Positions 11,554 to 24,184 of a stretch of DNA of 64,000 bases are shown piece by piece. The DNA comes from Tulasnella sp. 424 (taxonomy: Eukaryota; Basidiomycota; Agaricomycetes; Cantharellales; Tulasnellaceae), in the NCBI GenBank assembly GCA_019633425.1, contig WSUB01000026.1, forward strand, positions 248,001 to 312,000, given 5' to 3'. The position numbers were made by a program, and so were the translations under genes. Under the pieces are notes generated by a model. That model was given only the letters and a program-made list of their open reading frames with translations, made no database searches and was not told where the DNA came from. The first letter of the stretch is position 1; each line of letters starts with the position of its first letter.

Positions 11554-14065
11554 ATGCCGTTGGAAGCTTTTTACGCAGGCGCAGGTATTTCGCCTTATAC
11601 AGAACACCCGGATCTCCCACCATCTGTCATCTTTCCAAACCACGGATTCCAGGCGTTTTCGTCCCTCATAAATATACTGGGAATATCGGCCATCTCATGG
11701 GTTTTCGCAAGACGTTCGGCGTTTGATAATTTGGGGAGCTTGGACGGTTGGAAGGCTCAGAGCTGGCCAAGGCTGTGCACCACACTCGTCTTCATCTCCT
11801 CGTATCTGTTCATGTTCTCTGGTGAGTCGGTGCTTTTTTGCTTACCCCGACGTTCATTCCTGTTGACCGTGCCAAATTCAGCGACGATTTTAATTAGTGG
11901 GACCGGACTATCGATGAACTCGGTCACATGCTCGCTGGGGATCTTCTCTTGCATTTTCCTCTATGCTTCCACAAAGCTATTCATATACGCATATCTCATG
12001 GAAAAGGTGCTGTCGTCCTTCTCACCCGTTCCGATCGCAGTTCGTCTAACCATCACGTGATTCACCCTCATGCCTTTGTGTTCTTCCCTGGGTTATCGTC
12101 TCCCCGGGTTCAATTATCGATGCACGCCTGCCAGGTTTGGCTTGTCTGGAGTCCGAAAATGCCCGGGAGCGTAGGACAAGCCTCTGCAAGGTGGAAAAGC
12201 CCACTGTATCGATGCTGTCTGCTCGCCCTTTCCCCGTTCTTTGTGATCATCTTCCTGATGATCTTTGGACGCATTGCTAAGATCAGGGATGATGGCGTTT
12301 GCGTGATTGGGCTGAAGGGCTACGCGTGAGTTTCGTCGTTACCATCTGGCCACACAGCCATCTCACGACCCTCATCATAGCTCGCTCTCCCTCCTCATTT
12401 ACGACCTGGTCATAACCCTCTGCATGGTAAGTTTGATTAGAAATCTATCCATGGGGTTTTACTCATTCGTTGTATACAGACCATCGCCTTCGTCTGGCCG
12501 CTGACCCGCGGAGATATCATCTCAGCGCGACTGCGCGGGATTGCCTCGAGGACCCTTGTGTATGTGGCTTTTCTTCCATCAGGTTACCTCCCGACTGACG
12601 GACGATATCTTTCAGCTCTTCCATTGTCGCTCTTATCACCTCCACTGTGCGTATTGCAGCTGGCCTATGGTTGAACCAGATTGGAGCTGACTTTGAATCT
12701 TCGTTAGATCAACATTTCCGTTCTGACGTCAATGCACGGCAAGCAACTTGGATGGGTTTGCCTTGCGAGCTGCGGCGCCGATGTACGTCTCTTCTCGATC
12801 AAAGCAATACGGGCTTTGCTCAACACTAACCTACTTTCTAGGTTACAATCAATGCTATGGTCATCGCCTGGGTCTCAAGAGGGCAAGGACGCTCTCAACG
12901 CTGCCAGCACGGCTGTAATAGTCGTCCAACGTACGGCACACCTGAATCCGCCATCCCACAGAGCCCCATGCCAAGAACTAACAACAAGTGGCGGGCCAGG
13001 CCTGATGATATCAACTGGGACCCACAGGGTCCAGCGAAAATGTCCGGCCACGGAGAATGGTCACCAAACGCGAAGTTGGAATTTGATTTCGGGAGGAGGG
13101 GGAGCGCTGCTGGGTTATTAGCACCAGGGAGCGGTGATTCGGGTTTGGGAGCATTCCAAGAACCCAAGTCCCCACCCATTGCGGTTCCACGTTCCGGCCT
13201 TCCGTTCTCCCTGCCTAAAGTCTCCGAGCACGCGACTTCCGAAAACCTAGGAGTCGACATCTCCTCCACAGCACCCGGTCACGCCGTCTACCATCTTCCT
13301 CTCCCAAGTCCTCGTTTCGGCCGCCGAAGCCAACTCCCAAGTTCCGCATCTCAGCACTCTGAAACCACACCACCATCTTCTCGGTCCATATCCCTACCAC
13401 AAATACCAGAAACCACTCCCGGCGCAGGTCCGTCGTCGTCTTCGAATCGTCACCACACGTCTCGTCAACGTTCGGTATCCAAATACGGCCAGGAAACGGT
13501 TTTCACCCAGGGGACTGCGCAATCCCGATCGGAACCTCGGAGGTCGACGGCGGACGATGTTTCCGGAGTTCGAGGGACGTTGATGAGGGGTCTGGGAAGC
13601 GTGTTTGGTCTGGGAAGCAGGTCGGCGGGTGGGATAGACACTGCTCGGGGTACGATGAGTCCTAGACCTCGGGCTTCAAGGAGAGGGCTTTCTCGGGACG
13701 ATTGGACGATGAGCGTGCAGGAGAAGATGACGCAAGGGACGGCTACGACGGACATCAGCACGATCGTCTTCCGGAACGCCGATAGTCAATTCGAGACGTC
13801 GACGATCGACTCGACTAGCACGGACACGGAATGCTCCAGCCCGACTCCTCGTTCCCGTCCCGTAACCTTTAATCCATGGGAAAGCAGTCCTCAGTCAACA
13901 CGAGGAGACGAGCACCCACGTTCATCTGGTGATGATTCGGAACCTGGGTGCTTGGCTCATGTTGAAAAAGCTGCACCGGTGGAAAAAGACTCCAGACCGG
14001 AGTCTTCCGACGGTCCACCACCGTACCGTTCCAGACCTAGTACGAAGGAATCTGGGGGTGGTTAA
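11554..14065 (+). CDS. Putative seven-transmembrane (GPCR-like) protein with long C-tail
   Basis: Eight exons (11554-11821, 11882-12006, 12135-12325, 12381-12426, 12480-12559, 12616-12646, 12708-12782, 12842-14065) give 679 residues with all junctions in phase. Seven hydrophobic segments can be seen: about 33-52, 71-89, 102-127, 155-178, 197-220, 233-253 and 262-283 (GWVCLASCGADVTINAMVIA). A tail of about 390 residues rich in Ser, Pro, Arg and Gly follows; it is presumably cytosolic and a phosphorylation target. The N-terminus has no signal peptide. The topology is that of a G-protein-coupled receptor, but I recognise no ligand class and none of the diagnostic Ste2, Ste3 or cAMP-receptor motifs. 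The gene is convergent with RTT109. The ATG at 11554 directly precedes the first conserved-looking residues; an upstream in-frame ATG at 11290 would add an unlikely Ser/Pro-rich stretch. Confidence 0.75.
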
Positions 14066-14371
14066 CATACCTCTCGATCTTTTTTTTTTCATTTTTGTTT
14101 CATATGTGTAAGTCATAACCACCGACACTCTTTTAGTTCCCGTATTCCGTGTGTGTTTTTTCCTTTCGTCTGGGCTCCAGGGACTTTCGTACATCTACTA
14201 CCATGCTGTTCACCAACTTTCGTTCCTTGTTTTCTCTCGCATCTCATTATCCTAAGTATACAATTGGGATACCCTTTGTTACTTTCCTTCGTCGTGTAAC
14301 AATACATTTGTTCCTAAAAGCTACTGGATGACTGGATGCGGGAGGAGTGGGGGAGTGAAGAACCGGCGAGT

Positions 14372-15922
14372 TTACGCTGCTGGTCGTTTCTTCTTCCGGA
14401 CCTGAAGGACGTTGACGGCAGGAGCAGCTGCAGCAGATGCTGCACCGTTCGTTCCTTCTTGCGGCGCCAATTTGGTAGGCAATGGTGGATTATTTACCGC
14501 AAAGCTCGCAGCGATGTACTTGGAGTAATAATCTTCTCCTTCCACAGTCCTGGTGGGAGAAGCGGTGGGATCCGTTGTCCCGCTCTCCGAGAGCCCATTG
14601 CAGAGCCCCTTAATCGACTCTGTCAAAAGCTGAGTCGCATGCCTCGCCTTTTCAGAAGAGCCAAAGTCGAGGTTGCCAAGAGAGGCCATGATTCGGGCGA
14701 CCATCGGTGCAGGGATGCATCCAACTTCGGCTTCCGAGGTCGTCTGGGCGGGCGCTTCGGCGGAGTCGTCTTCTTCGTTGGAAGGGGAACGAACGGAATG
14801 GTCTCCGTTGGTCGAAGGTACGGGTGTGAGGAGGTCGACGGTGAAGAACCCCGTAACCGCTCCAGAACTGCATTCTTGCCTGAACGTCATACGTTCCCAG
14901 AACTCATCTTGAGATATACTGGGCGCCTTTTTGTTATTAGAGCTGGATGAAGGGGTGGGTTTGGGGCTGCCCTCTCCTTCGTCCTCTTGATCCGTAGGGT
15001 CTGAATGGCGTGCTTTCAGCTTCTTCCGGGCAGGAGCGTTGGCTTCGGCTTTGTCCGTAGCAGCGAGCTCGTGGAGGAATCGCGCCTTGGGGTCGTCAGA
15101 GTATGTAGGGATGTGGTCGAAGATGTCGAGTGGGCTTTCAGGCGGGGAGCTGTTCTCGTTGGTGGAGGTGGTGCTCGTGATGCCGAAGGATCGGGAGTGC
15201 GACGAAGCGTACGGGTGACTGTACATCCATGCCACGGTCGTCACGTCGGGTTGACCGTTTGATTTCGCGTTTTTGAGCATGTACTCTGCCTCCATGAGCG
15301 ACAGGGCGGGAAAGAGGTAGAAGCACTGCCAGAGCGCTGGGCTCGCCGTTGCAGCGACTCCCTCTGCGTTAGCCTCCTCCTGGTGCTTTTCGACGAGGCC
15401 GGTTAGGACGTCCTTCCACCAACGACAGAGCTTGACGTCTGTCAGAACGCGCTTTCCGGGGTGGACGGACGAGTTCGGGAAGAGGTACTGGTTCTGCGCT
15501 CTTGCGAACAATTGGATCCTGACAAGAGGGGACGGGCGCGTGGACGGCTGAGTGAACCACCGCAAGAGCGATTTGACGAGCGCCGCTGTGGGCGAGCCGG
15601 CGCCTGGGACGACTTGCCCCGTCGAGTCGACTTTGGAGATGTACACGAGGCTTGCGTGCGCGGACGGCATGCTGTACAAGACGGCTTCGACCGCCGAGAC
15701 GAGGCACATAGCGCTGCTGTCATTTGAAGGAGATTGGGAGACGAGGATGAGGTAGTCTTGTTGGAAGACTTTGGGTCGTTGTTTTTGGGGGATGGTGGTG
15801 TGCGGGAACAGACCGGTGCATTTTCGGTTTGGGGAGACGAGGACGTGGAGAACGAGGTTGGAGGATCCTGGAAGTGCCTTGAGATCCTGGACCAGGTGGG
15901 ATCGGAGAGCGGAGACTAGCAT
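14372..15922 (-). CDS. RTT109: Histone acetyltransferase Rtt109 (H3 K56)
   Basis: One uninterrupted frame of 516 codons. The fold-defining Rtt109 segments are present in order: LVLHVLVS and LFPH near the N-terminus, RPKVFQQDYLILVS (about 49-62), LVSAVEAVLYSMP, LVYISKVDSTG, LVRIQLFARAQNQYLFPNS, HPGKRVLTDVKLCRWWK, and VAWMYSHPY. Rtt109 acetylates newly made histone H3 at K56 together with the chaperones Vps75 and Asf1 and is fungal-specific; it acts in replication-coupled nucleosome assembly and genome stability. Between about 250 and 330 lies an acidic/Ser-rich low-complexity insert, and the C-terminus ends in a basic stretch (VRKKKRPAA) that could be a nuclear localisation signal. The ATG at 15922 is immediately before the conserved N-terminus. 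It is convergent with the seven-helix gene, 306 bp apart. Confidence 0.93.
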   Translation of the reverse strand: MLVSALRSHLVQDLKALPGSSNLVLHVLVSPNRKCTGLFPHTTIPQKQRPKVFQQDYLILVSQSPSNDSSAMCLVSAVEAVLYSMPSAHASLVYISKVDSTGQVVPGAGSPTAALVKSLLRWFTQPSTRPSPLVRIQLFARAQNQYLFPNSSVHPGKRVLTDVKLCRWWKDVLTGLVEKHQEEANAEGVAATASPALWQCFYLFPALSLMEAEYMLKNAKSNGQPDVTTVAWMYSHPYASSHSRSFGITSTTSTNENSSPPESPLDIFDHIPTYSDDPKARFLHELAATDKAEANAPARKKLKARHSDPTDQEDEGEGSPKPTPSSSSNNKKAPSISQDEFWERMTFRQECSSGAVTGFFTVDLLTPVPSTNGDHSVRSPSNEEDDSAEAPAQTTSEAEVGCIPAPMVARIMASLGNLDFGSSEKARHATQLLTESIKGLCNGLSESGTTDPTASPTRTVEGEDYYSKYIAASFAVNNPPLPTKLAPQEGTNGAASAAAAPAVNVLQVRKKKRPAA

Positions 15923-18900
15923 TCTCTATGTCAATGAAGCGTGTTAGGGTTACGTTGCTGGTCGTTTGTCAGGATCCAACGAACGTTGGATGGTTTTCTC
16001 TTCAGTTAATGCAGGATTTGGTGTTATATGTGGTAGCGATGAGGAGCTTCGAATATCTTGGTTGTTGGCTGTCGGGCTGCGATGTTCAAGGTGGTCAGTC
16101 CAAATGAATGGAACGCGAAGGAAGCCTATTGAGTCAAGGGACTTACAAAGCAGAAGGGTTGTGCAATCCAGTAGATTCGATCTCCTGTGCTTGACCTAGA
16201 GCTCCTTTTGTATGTTAAGGTGTCTTTGAACAAGGGCACTGTAGAACGTTTGGGTGGTGGTGAAAGGCGTGTCCAAAGGTGCACGTGATACGCTGAGCAA
16301 ACACGACCACGTGGGGGTACTATATCCGTCCTCTAGTCCAGGCTAGACATGGCAAAATGGAGAGACACCGGCCTTCAAATTCTGTCTCATCGAATTCTGC
16401 TCCTAAGGTCCCTTGGTTCTGCGTCGAGCTATGCCCCCCTCTACACCACCACCAAATTCTCCCGTTCAATGCAGGTCAAGTGAATACCCGGATGTCAGCC
16501 AATGAAAGCGCTGTGATGAGAGCATGACGCGTTCGAAATCAGCTAGAAGGACGGAAGAGGAAGTGGGGACCTTGCACTCACTGCGTAAAGGCCCGTGCTG
16601 AACGGAGTCCCGATAGATGAGCTGGCGGGAGCGAATCGGAGACTTGAGTAAAGGAGTGTCGGGGGTCCCGCTGGCTCCCGATGTCCGCGGAAACAGGACC
16701 TCCCTCCAGCGCTGCTATGTGACACCTCGCTACACGACATAGCGAGGGTTCGCGTTAGGACATAATTCTACATAGTAGTTACATAATTCCAATCCCTCTA
16801 TGACACACCTCATAGCAAGGGGGGTTTTAGACAAGCGGTGAGGACTCTCAGTAGACTACCGCACGCCCACTAAGGTAGCGTAGGGAGAGGACACGCAATT
16901 CAGGGACTACGTACACCGCACGGATACATATCGTTTTGAATCACGAGACACGTGGGATACAGAGAAAACAAAACAAATAGATCCTCACTTGCTGGGCATG
17001 GCACGGCGAGAGGAATACGAGGACTTCGCCCTGCGCACGATGACAGCATCAGCAACCAACATGTAAGGGACCAAAGATAAAAACATTTACCGTGTATTGA
17101 TAGGGTAATTATTGTTTGTTAATGCACGATATCCAAATGAGGTTGGTAATAAATGAACGATTCAATGAAACTCACGGAAACTGAAATCATATAAGGCTTG
17201 CAGGGGTCTCCGGACGCCGGTTTCAACGACAGCTCCCCCTATAAGATGCGTAGGTCCCTTCGAAATTGTGTTTTGAAGAGTCTCAGGTGGTAGCAGAGGG
17301 GCTTGACGCGTCAGAGGTGGTCGGAATGAGGGACAACGACGGGCTGGGGTGAGATTAGCTTGTGGCGGGAGTCCGTCAAACTCAGAGCAAATGCGGGCTC
17401 CGCATCACGTTCAGGGGCTTCTGACTACTTGAGAGCAATTATTGTCATGCATATAGCCAATTGTATCGGTGAAGTGTGCTGGAAGTGCGAAGGAGAGGAG
17501 TTTAGGACGAGCAAGTGGTGGTCAGCCTTGAAACAAACCTTGGAAGGGGTTTCGGACTTAGTATCGGAGAAAGTGAGGTCCCTGGCCAGATGCCCTCCAG
17601 GACGACAAGCTCCACAAATGAGAGCAATTCTCAAATCTAACCTGCAAGACGGTGCATTTCAAGCAGAGAGTGGATATCTACCGCGATCTCGGCTTTGGAA
17701 GTGTCACCAGCACTTTGATAGAATGCCTAGTGAGAGGTCACGTTAGATGCACGATCACCTGTACTGGGTGCATCTCTATCGGGAGGGTACGGTCAGGTCA
17801 GCAAGAAGCTACCCCTTTCGATGGACAAACAGGAGCCTCCCGTTGGCTCCCGTTATCTCGCCGCGCGTCACCTCCCCCTAGCAGGGGCCTTTACGCAGTG
17901 ACTGTTAGGTTATACTAGACGAAAAGCCTCGCTGCGATCTCACCATCCACCCCACTTCCTCTGTCGTCAGGAATCACACCGCAGCTGACTCTCGGTGGCT
18001 ATGTGATGCCAACTGGTCAATAATACTCCCGTGTTCTCTACTTCAAGTAACTCATTTGTAACCAGCCACTTGTTCTTCGCGCGAAGGAATTCTACATTGC
18101 TTCTCCACTAGCGTCCGATTCCTTTGCACCGGCGTATCCCCAATGCGTCTTTGAGGGACTGGGCCCTCCTTTCAATCAGGCTCAACATCAACCTTGAACG
18201 ACGATCCGCTATCTTCGCGATCCCGCTAGTCCTCACTCTCACCCCTTGAGGGGATAACCTTAACTCTGATAGCGAGAGGAGCGGGAAGGGCCTGTCATCA
18301 TCACCAAATTACAGCGTGTGAATTGCAGTCGACAGAATGAACCCCTAAATGGAAGCGAACATCCACACGCGCCTTGAGTGCCGGGTCCACATCGAAATTC
18401 CCTGACCCACCAACTTGACACTACTCACCCGTCTGCTCGTTTCCCTTTCCTGTGCAGCGTTGCGTCTAGGAGAGGAGCCTTCCACCGTTCTTCCACACAA
18501 CCACACAGCTTGCACTTCTTTGTATGCTTGGTACAATATCTCTAGGCTGACGTGTAGACATCTTGGGCTGCGATCGTTTGCGTAAGTCTAACGAGGCCTC
18601 TGGATGGCGAGGTCCGATCCCGTGGTTACCGGGCACAACGGAAGGTACGTACTCCCATTTACCATCCTAAACTATGGTTTCTTGATTGAATCTGAACGTC
18701 ATTTCTTTACCCGGGACCAGCGTCCTTGGGGAGTTGCGAAGTGACCCGGCCCTCCGTCCGGGATGGATCGGCTGAAGTCGCTTGTGCGGTCTCCTTTTTG
18801 GGGGAACGCCGTTCAGGAGCTTCTCTCATGGTGGATTGGATTGTCTCCTACCACCTTGTGCGACCGTTGTCCTATCTCTTTGCTTGAGACGGGCGGCGCC

Positions 18901-19600
18901 GCTCCACGAGTCAGGTTGGGCTTGAAAGGCAAAGTCGCGACGGCATACATACTCGTCACCGCATTTGCTTGACGCGGTTGGTATGAGACACCCAATTTGG
19001 CCAGTCGCTAGGTATCCTTTCATTGATTGAAGGGCTCTTTAGCGCGATAAGGGTGGTAACTACGCTCGAGCCTCTTTGTGGGCTGAGTTAGTTTAGGTGA
19101 GTCGGTTCTCCTGTCCGAATGCCTGGCAGTCCCGCTCATACTCAACGCCCGTTTCAGTTGAATGTCATCATAGCCGTTGCTCTCAATATATTACACGTTT
19201 GCAATTTCGACGGTGCTCGGCTGAAAGAGACTTCGAAGCCAGACCGGACAGTTATCGGGGAACACGAGGTAAATTCCGAATTGGTCATTTGGTCCAAACA
19301 TTGCTAATGAACCGGGCGCTGTTTGTTTCTACTACACGAGACCAGAACAAAACATCGCTTGGTATTGTGCAGCCCGTTGCAAGGAAAGCGGGCGGGATGG
19401 TGTGGCGACAGGGCGTAGGGGCGTGCGAGTAGGTCGGCTTTATCGCGAGAGTAGAAAGCGGGTGGGAGGGGGCGGGGGAGAGTCCCGCTCCCCCTTTTGT
19501 TGTGTTTGTGCGCTTTGTTTATCTCCTGTCCAGTCCAAGTCGCAAAAGGGCTCGGGTACAGCGAGCTCAAATTTTGCGGCAGCGCCGAAGCACACAACGC
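15923..19600. other. 3.7-kb gene-poor region
   Basis: No convincing gene is visible on either strand; open frames are short and lack recognisable domains (the longest, 17360-17746 plus, is 128 codons). A 16-bp sequence occurs as an inverted pair: cactgcgtaaaggccc at 16579-16594 and its exact reverse complement at 17885-17900. Both copies lie near tcccg(c/t)tggctcccg blocks (about 16665 and 17838), suggesting remnants of a dispersed repeat. No transposase or reverse-transcriptase motif was recognised. Confidence 0.5.
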
Positions 19601-19608
19601 AAAACCAT

Positions 19609-19616
19609 TATATAAA
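19609..19616 (+). promoter_or_regulatory. TATA box of EPL1
   Basis: Sequence tatataaa, 41 bp before the EPL1 start codon and inside a short A-rich stretch. Position and sequence fit a fungal TATA element with a very short 5' leader. Confidence 0.5.
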
Positions 19617-19656
19617 TCAACCCCAGCAAACGCAACGCTGAAACTTGACGAATGAT

Positions 19657-22600
19657 ATGGGTCGAGGAGATTTCGCTGTTACCGCCGCTGCAAGTACCAA
19701 GGGCACCCCTCGAGTCCGCAACAAGATCACCCACAAGACCCGACTCCGCATCATCCATGGCGACATCCAAGACTCCGACCGCATCTTCGTGGACGACGAT
19801 CCCACCGATGGCAAGAGTCTTGCTACTGGTGTCGACGCTGAAGACGCCAATGTGAGTCTTTTTTTCTCTCATCGATACCCTCAACCACAAAAACCACACA
19901 ACCACGCATGCCACGTCACCCCCTCTCATTGGCCACTCCATTTTACACCACACCACCTCCTATCGATTGCTGACATAATCATCCCGCATCTTTCCGACTT
20001 ATCTCTACAGGAATTTCACTTGCTCGCCGTCCTCGCCGCTTCTCAACAACAGTCGCAGCCGAGTGGCGCGGCATCGTCGTCGTCGACGTCGGCATCAACA
20101 TTCTGCACGCAACAACCCGCCTCATCCTCATCCTCCCGCAAAGCCGCCCTCCTCGCACCTCCACCACCCCCAGCACCACACATCCCCACACCCGACGCCG
20201 GAGGCAAAGTCGACAACTATGCCGACCTCTATCCGGAGATCAACTTCCAGCCGTCCATCATGCTCGCCAAGGCGTCCGACACCGTCGAAGACAACCTCGG
20301 CGACGCTTTGGGCGGCGGATACGCCTATTTCATGGACGAACGGGATGCCGACTGGTTGGAAAAGTCGAACAAGGCTGCGACTGGTGGCGCGGGAGACGTA
20401 TCTGGGACGCCGAGGTCGAGGAGCGCTAAAGCTCGAGGGAAGGAACCGGAGACGGCCAATTCAACAGCCATCTCTGAGGACGACTTTGAGCTTGTGATGG
20501 GTCTCTTTGAACGTGTGACGGAAGAAAAGTTCCCTTACCTTCATTTGGTGCGTATTCATGCCTGGAAATGCCATGGCCTGCAGCTAACAACATGCTTCGT
20601 ACAGACCCCAACAGAGCTTCCTCCCCTCTCCGACTATGAAACGTTCTTCACCTCCCCACTCCCCTGCCACTACTTTTCTTCATACGTCGTTCCCCCATCC
20701 GTCCCAACACCCGCTGTCCTTTACCGTTGCGCCCGTACCATCTACCCATGGTGGCGAGAACGCAAGCTGGAGCGTGGTGGCCGGAGGATTATCCCCCAAC
20801 TCAATGTAAGTATTTACGGCTCCTTTTCCTCTCGAGTTCTCAGTCTCATTCTTTCGCCCGTTTTACGCAGTACGACGAGACCAACGACTCCGACCCATAC
20901 GTTTGCTTCCGCCGCCGTGAAGTGAAGCCGCTGAGGAAAACGCGGAGACAGGATACGACGTCCCAGGACCGCATGATGAAGCTGCAAAAGGAGTTTGGCA
21001 CCGTCCTCGATATGGCCAAGATGGTTCTTCAGCGAGAGCTGTTGAAGCGGGAAGGAGCCAAGGCTCAGGCTGAGGTTTTCCAGAAACGCGCCTCGCTCGT
21101 TCAGATCAAGAGGAAGCATGCTTGGGCCGCCCAACAAGACGACAATCAACTCTTCTTGGACGAGAGACCGAAGCCGCCTCGTCGCCAGCCTGCGGAACCC
21201 CCTGCCAAGTGCGTTGCAAGAAGGTCTTTGATAACTAACAGTTTTTGACTAACCTTTGCCGACGTAGTACCATTCGCATCCGGACGAAAGCCCGAGAATC
21301 CGATGTTGGAATTCCATCTCTCCCTGGACAAGACCCCCGTCTGCCCAATCCTATCGACACGCACCACCGAGCGTTGCAAAAGCTCGCGGCGCTGCAGGAC
21401 CGGATCCAAGCTGCCGTTTCAACCAAAGAAGACAAGGCTTGGGAAGACGCCACCGAGAATGCATACCAACCACTCCCCCCTCCCCTCTCCCTCAAGCACT
21501 TCCAGTCCATCTCGCTGTCAGACTCTTCCTCCGAAACTCCCTTCACCTTGTCGTCGGCCTCGTCTTCTTCGTCGTCCCCTTCCACGTCACCCAGCCCCCC
21601 TCCAACAGCACCGTCAAGATCTGGTCGTTCAGCAGTTGCAATGCGGCTGCGTGTGGGTCGTGGTGGAAGGATGATGGTCGACCGAAGACTCCCTGCTTCT
21701 CGACATCCGTTGAATCAACCGCTAGGTGCACCGAAAGTCAAACCTGGTCAATCGTTCCTCTCCAAGCCGTCGATTCGAAGCACTTCACCCTCATCGTCCG
21801 GCCCCTCGGTCGCTTTGGGGGCGAAGACGGAGGAAGAAGACGCCGAGATGCGCGATTTCGCCTGGCGCATGGAAGAGAAATGGCGGTATGACGCGGATGC
21901 TGGTCTCGTTATTGGTGGAGCTGGCTTACCAGATTCGATCGCTGGAGACGCCTCTTCGGAGGACCCGAGGCTGATTGTTGATGACTACGAGCATAAGTAT
22001 GTCATTCACTATTTGCTGTCGAGGCATCGATGCTGACACCGCTCGTGGCTCCTTCAAAAAAAAAAAAAAACAACCAATTTTCTCAAATTTACTCAAAAAT
22101 TTAAAAAGCGCGTTTGTGGTACGGAAGAACCTTCTTGCGGAAGAGGACTTTTCAATTTTGCTCCGAACGGACGATAGCATGCGGCAAAGGGCCGAGTTGG
22201 CGTATGATCAGAGGAAGGAGGTGGAGAGGCAGTTTGCGTTGGAAGCGATGCAGAGAGCTGCGGTTGTGAGGAGGGAGATGGCTGCGAGGGCTCCACCGCC
22301 GGTTCCGCCACCAACACCGGGAACACCAGGTCCGGCTAATGGAACTCCCAGAACGCCCGTCGCCGTGGGTGCAAACGCCGCGGCGATGGATCCGATGGTC
22401 GCTGCGCAACTTAGGAAAATGCAGGCGAGCAGGGGTCAGATTGGGGCCCAGGTCCAACCTCGTCTCCATCCCTTAGCCACGGGCACCGCTGCCTCCGCCT
22501 CAACACCTTCCCAGGCATCTCCTCCCCCTTCTTCAGCCGAGTCGGGCCCAAGCCCTTCCTTGGCGAACGGGCTTCCTGTCGCGAACGGTCAAAGTCGCGT

Positions 22601-23606
22601 CCCCAACGGCATCACAGGTCCTACTCCTCCACCCACTCAGCCCTCGTTCCCGAACCAGCTGCAACCGCCGACTGTCGCCCGTCCCTCGCAGTCTCCCAAC
22701 ATGTCCGATGCCAGTGCTATCCAAACCTCTCCGACGTCTCCTGTGGTGCGGCCCAAGTCCCAGCAGTCCTTACCGCAAGTCAACGGAGCGGGACATGTAC
22801 CGGTGCCCATGTCGCTCGGTCAGCAGCAGCCGATGACCAACCATACGCAGGCATTCCCCCAGGTCAACGGAAACGTGATGCCCAACTTCCCCAACGGCTT
22901 CAACGCTGGGCTTATACCTGGAGCCTCGTCTGCTCAGGTCCGCGCAGCGAATGGATTGATGAACGGCAGCGTCGCGCAACAGCAAATGATGCTCAACGGG
23001 TTGGCTGGGATGAACGCGGCTACCTTGTCCTCGCAGCAGACGATGGGGCTGAAGAACGCCTTTACGGCTGTCAACGGCACTCAGAACGGAATGTCTCCTC
23101 CGCAACAACTCCCCGCTCACATCCAAGCACAGCAGCAAGCTGCTCTCCAGGCGCAGTTGCAAGTGAACGGCATGGCGGGAGGTTTGAACGTTGCCGGCTT
23201 GAACGGGCTCGGCCCTGGGCCTGGCGGGATGATGCTCAACGGATCCCTCGCCAATGGCAACATTGCGTTAAAGCTACCGACGCAGCGGTTGATGCAGTGG
23301 AACGCGGCGAATCAGAAGGAGAACGCTGTTAACGTGGCAGTTCAGCAACGTCAGCAGCATTCGTCAAGTCCGATCCCACCGACGTCGATGTCGCCTGTCA
23401 ATGGTCAAAGATTGATCCCTGGAGCCAACCGCGGTTCGCCTCACCTTCAAGCCAACGTTATTGCAGGTCGCGCCTCGCCTGCTCAAATGAACGGTCTTCA
23501 TCACCATGCTGCCAACGGGACGTCATCTTCACCGCACATTCCTCATGCACCGTCACCACTAGCTTCGCACCAGCAGACTGTTCAAGGTCACATGAACGGT
23601 TTCTAA
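19657..23606 (+). CDS. EPL1: Enhancer of polycomb-like protein, NuA4 scaffold subunit
   Basis: Six exons (19657-19851, 20011-20547, 20605-20805, 20871-21208, 21268-21996, 22109-23606) give 1,165 residues in frame. The N-terminal EPcA domain is clear: RVRNKITHKTRLRIIHGDIQ near residue 18, NYADLYPEINFQPSIM, a segment ending YAYFMDERDADWLE, DDFELVMGLFERVTEEKF, and later YDETNDSDPYVCFRRREVKP followed by a long basic/coiled helix. EPcA bridges Esa1, Yng2 and Eaf6 in NuA4/Piccolo, the histone H4/H2A acetyltransferase. Beyond about residue 660 the tail is low-complexity, rich in Gln, Pro, Ala and repeated Asn-Gly pairs. An in-frame TTG exists upstream, but MGRGDF is the first ATG. The intron at 21997-22108 contains a 14-base A run. 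Confidence 0.93.
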
Positions 23607-24184
23607 AGCTGCCTCTTATGCATGCATGTTCTCTCCCCCCCTATGCTCATGTCCTCGCCACGCCCCGTCCCCTCTCTCAACGTATCTCCGCCCCGGGTCT
23701 TTTCTGCTCTTGTTCTATACTCTTACTTAGTAGTAGTACCTCTTCTTCCTCCCCGATTACGTTTTTGTCATTATTATCATTCTTGATGAGTTTCTTGTGT
23801 TTCTGTTACCGTTCAATTGGCCTCTTTTTTACCTTTACGGACTGCGTCGACGTGCTATATCTTCTTACTCACGCGACAAAGTGTATTTTACACTCGAATG
23901 CATTTTTTGTCTGCTCCCTCGTCGCAGTATGCCGAGGTTTTCAAAATCTTTTAATGCAAGAGTGACCAAGTCTTTAGGTGGCACGCAACGAAACCCTTTT
24001 ATACAGAGAGCAAGCAGTACATGTCATCTACGAAAAGAGTAGCGAACAGCAAGTGACGACCGCGGGTCGCACATAAATACACGAAAACGAGTCCACGAAT
24101 CTGGCAGGTAATGAAAAAAGAAAAATTTGAACCAGTTCCATTTGAAAAGCGTGTTTGATATTGAGTTCCACTCCGAGTGTTTGT
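23607..24184. other. Convergent 3' flank between EPL1 and the Zn2Cys6 factor
   Basis: The strand is T-rich and contains several short T runs typical of fungal 3' untranslated regions. Both neighbouring genes end into this 578-bp stretch. I see no gene and no clear structured element. Confidence 0.5.

Noticed and set aside
19645..19656. Upstream TTG start for EPL1
   Set aside because: Nuclear genes in fungi rarely use TTG; the ATG four codons later (19657) starts the conserved protein.
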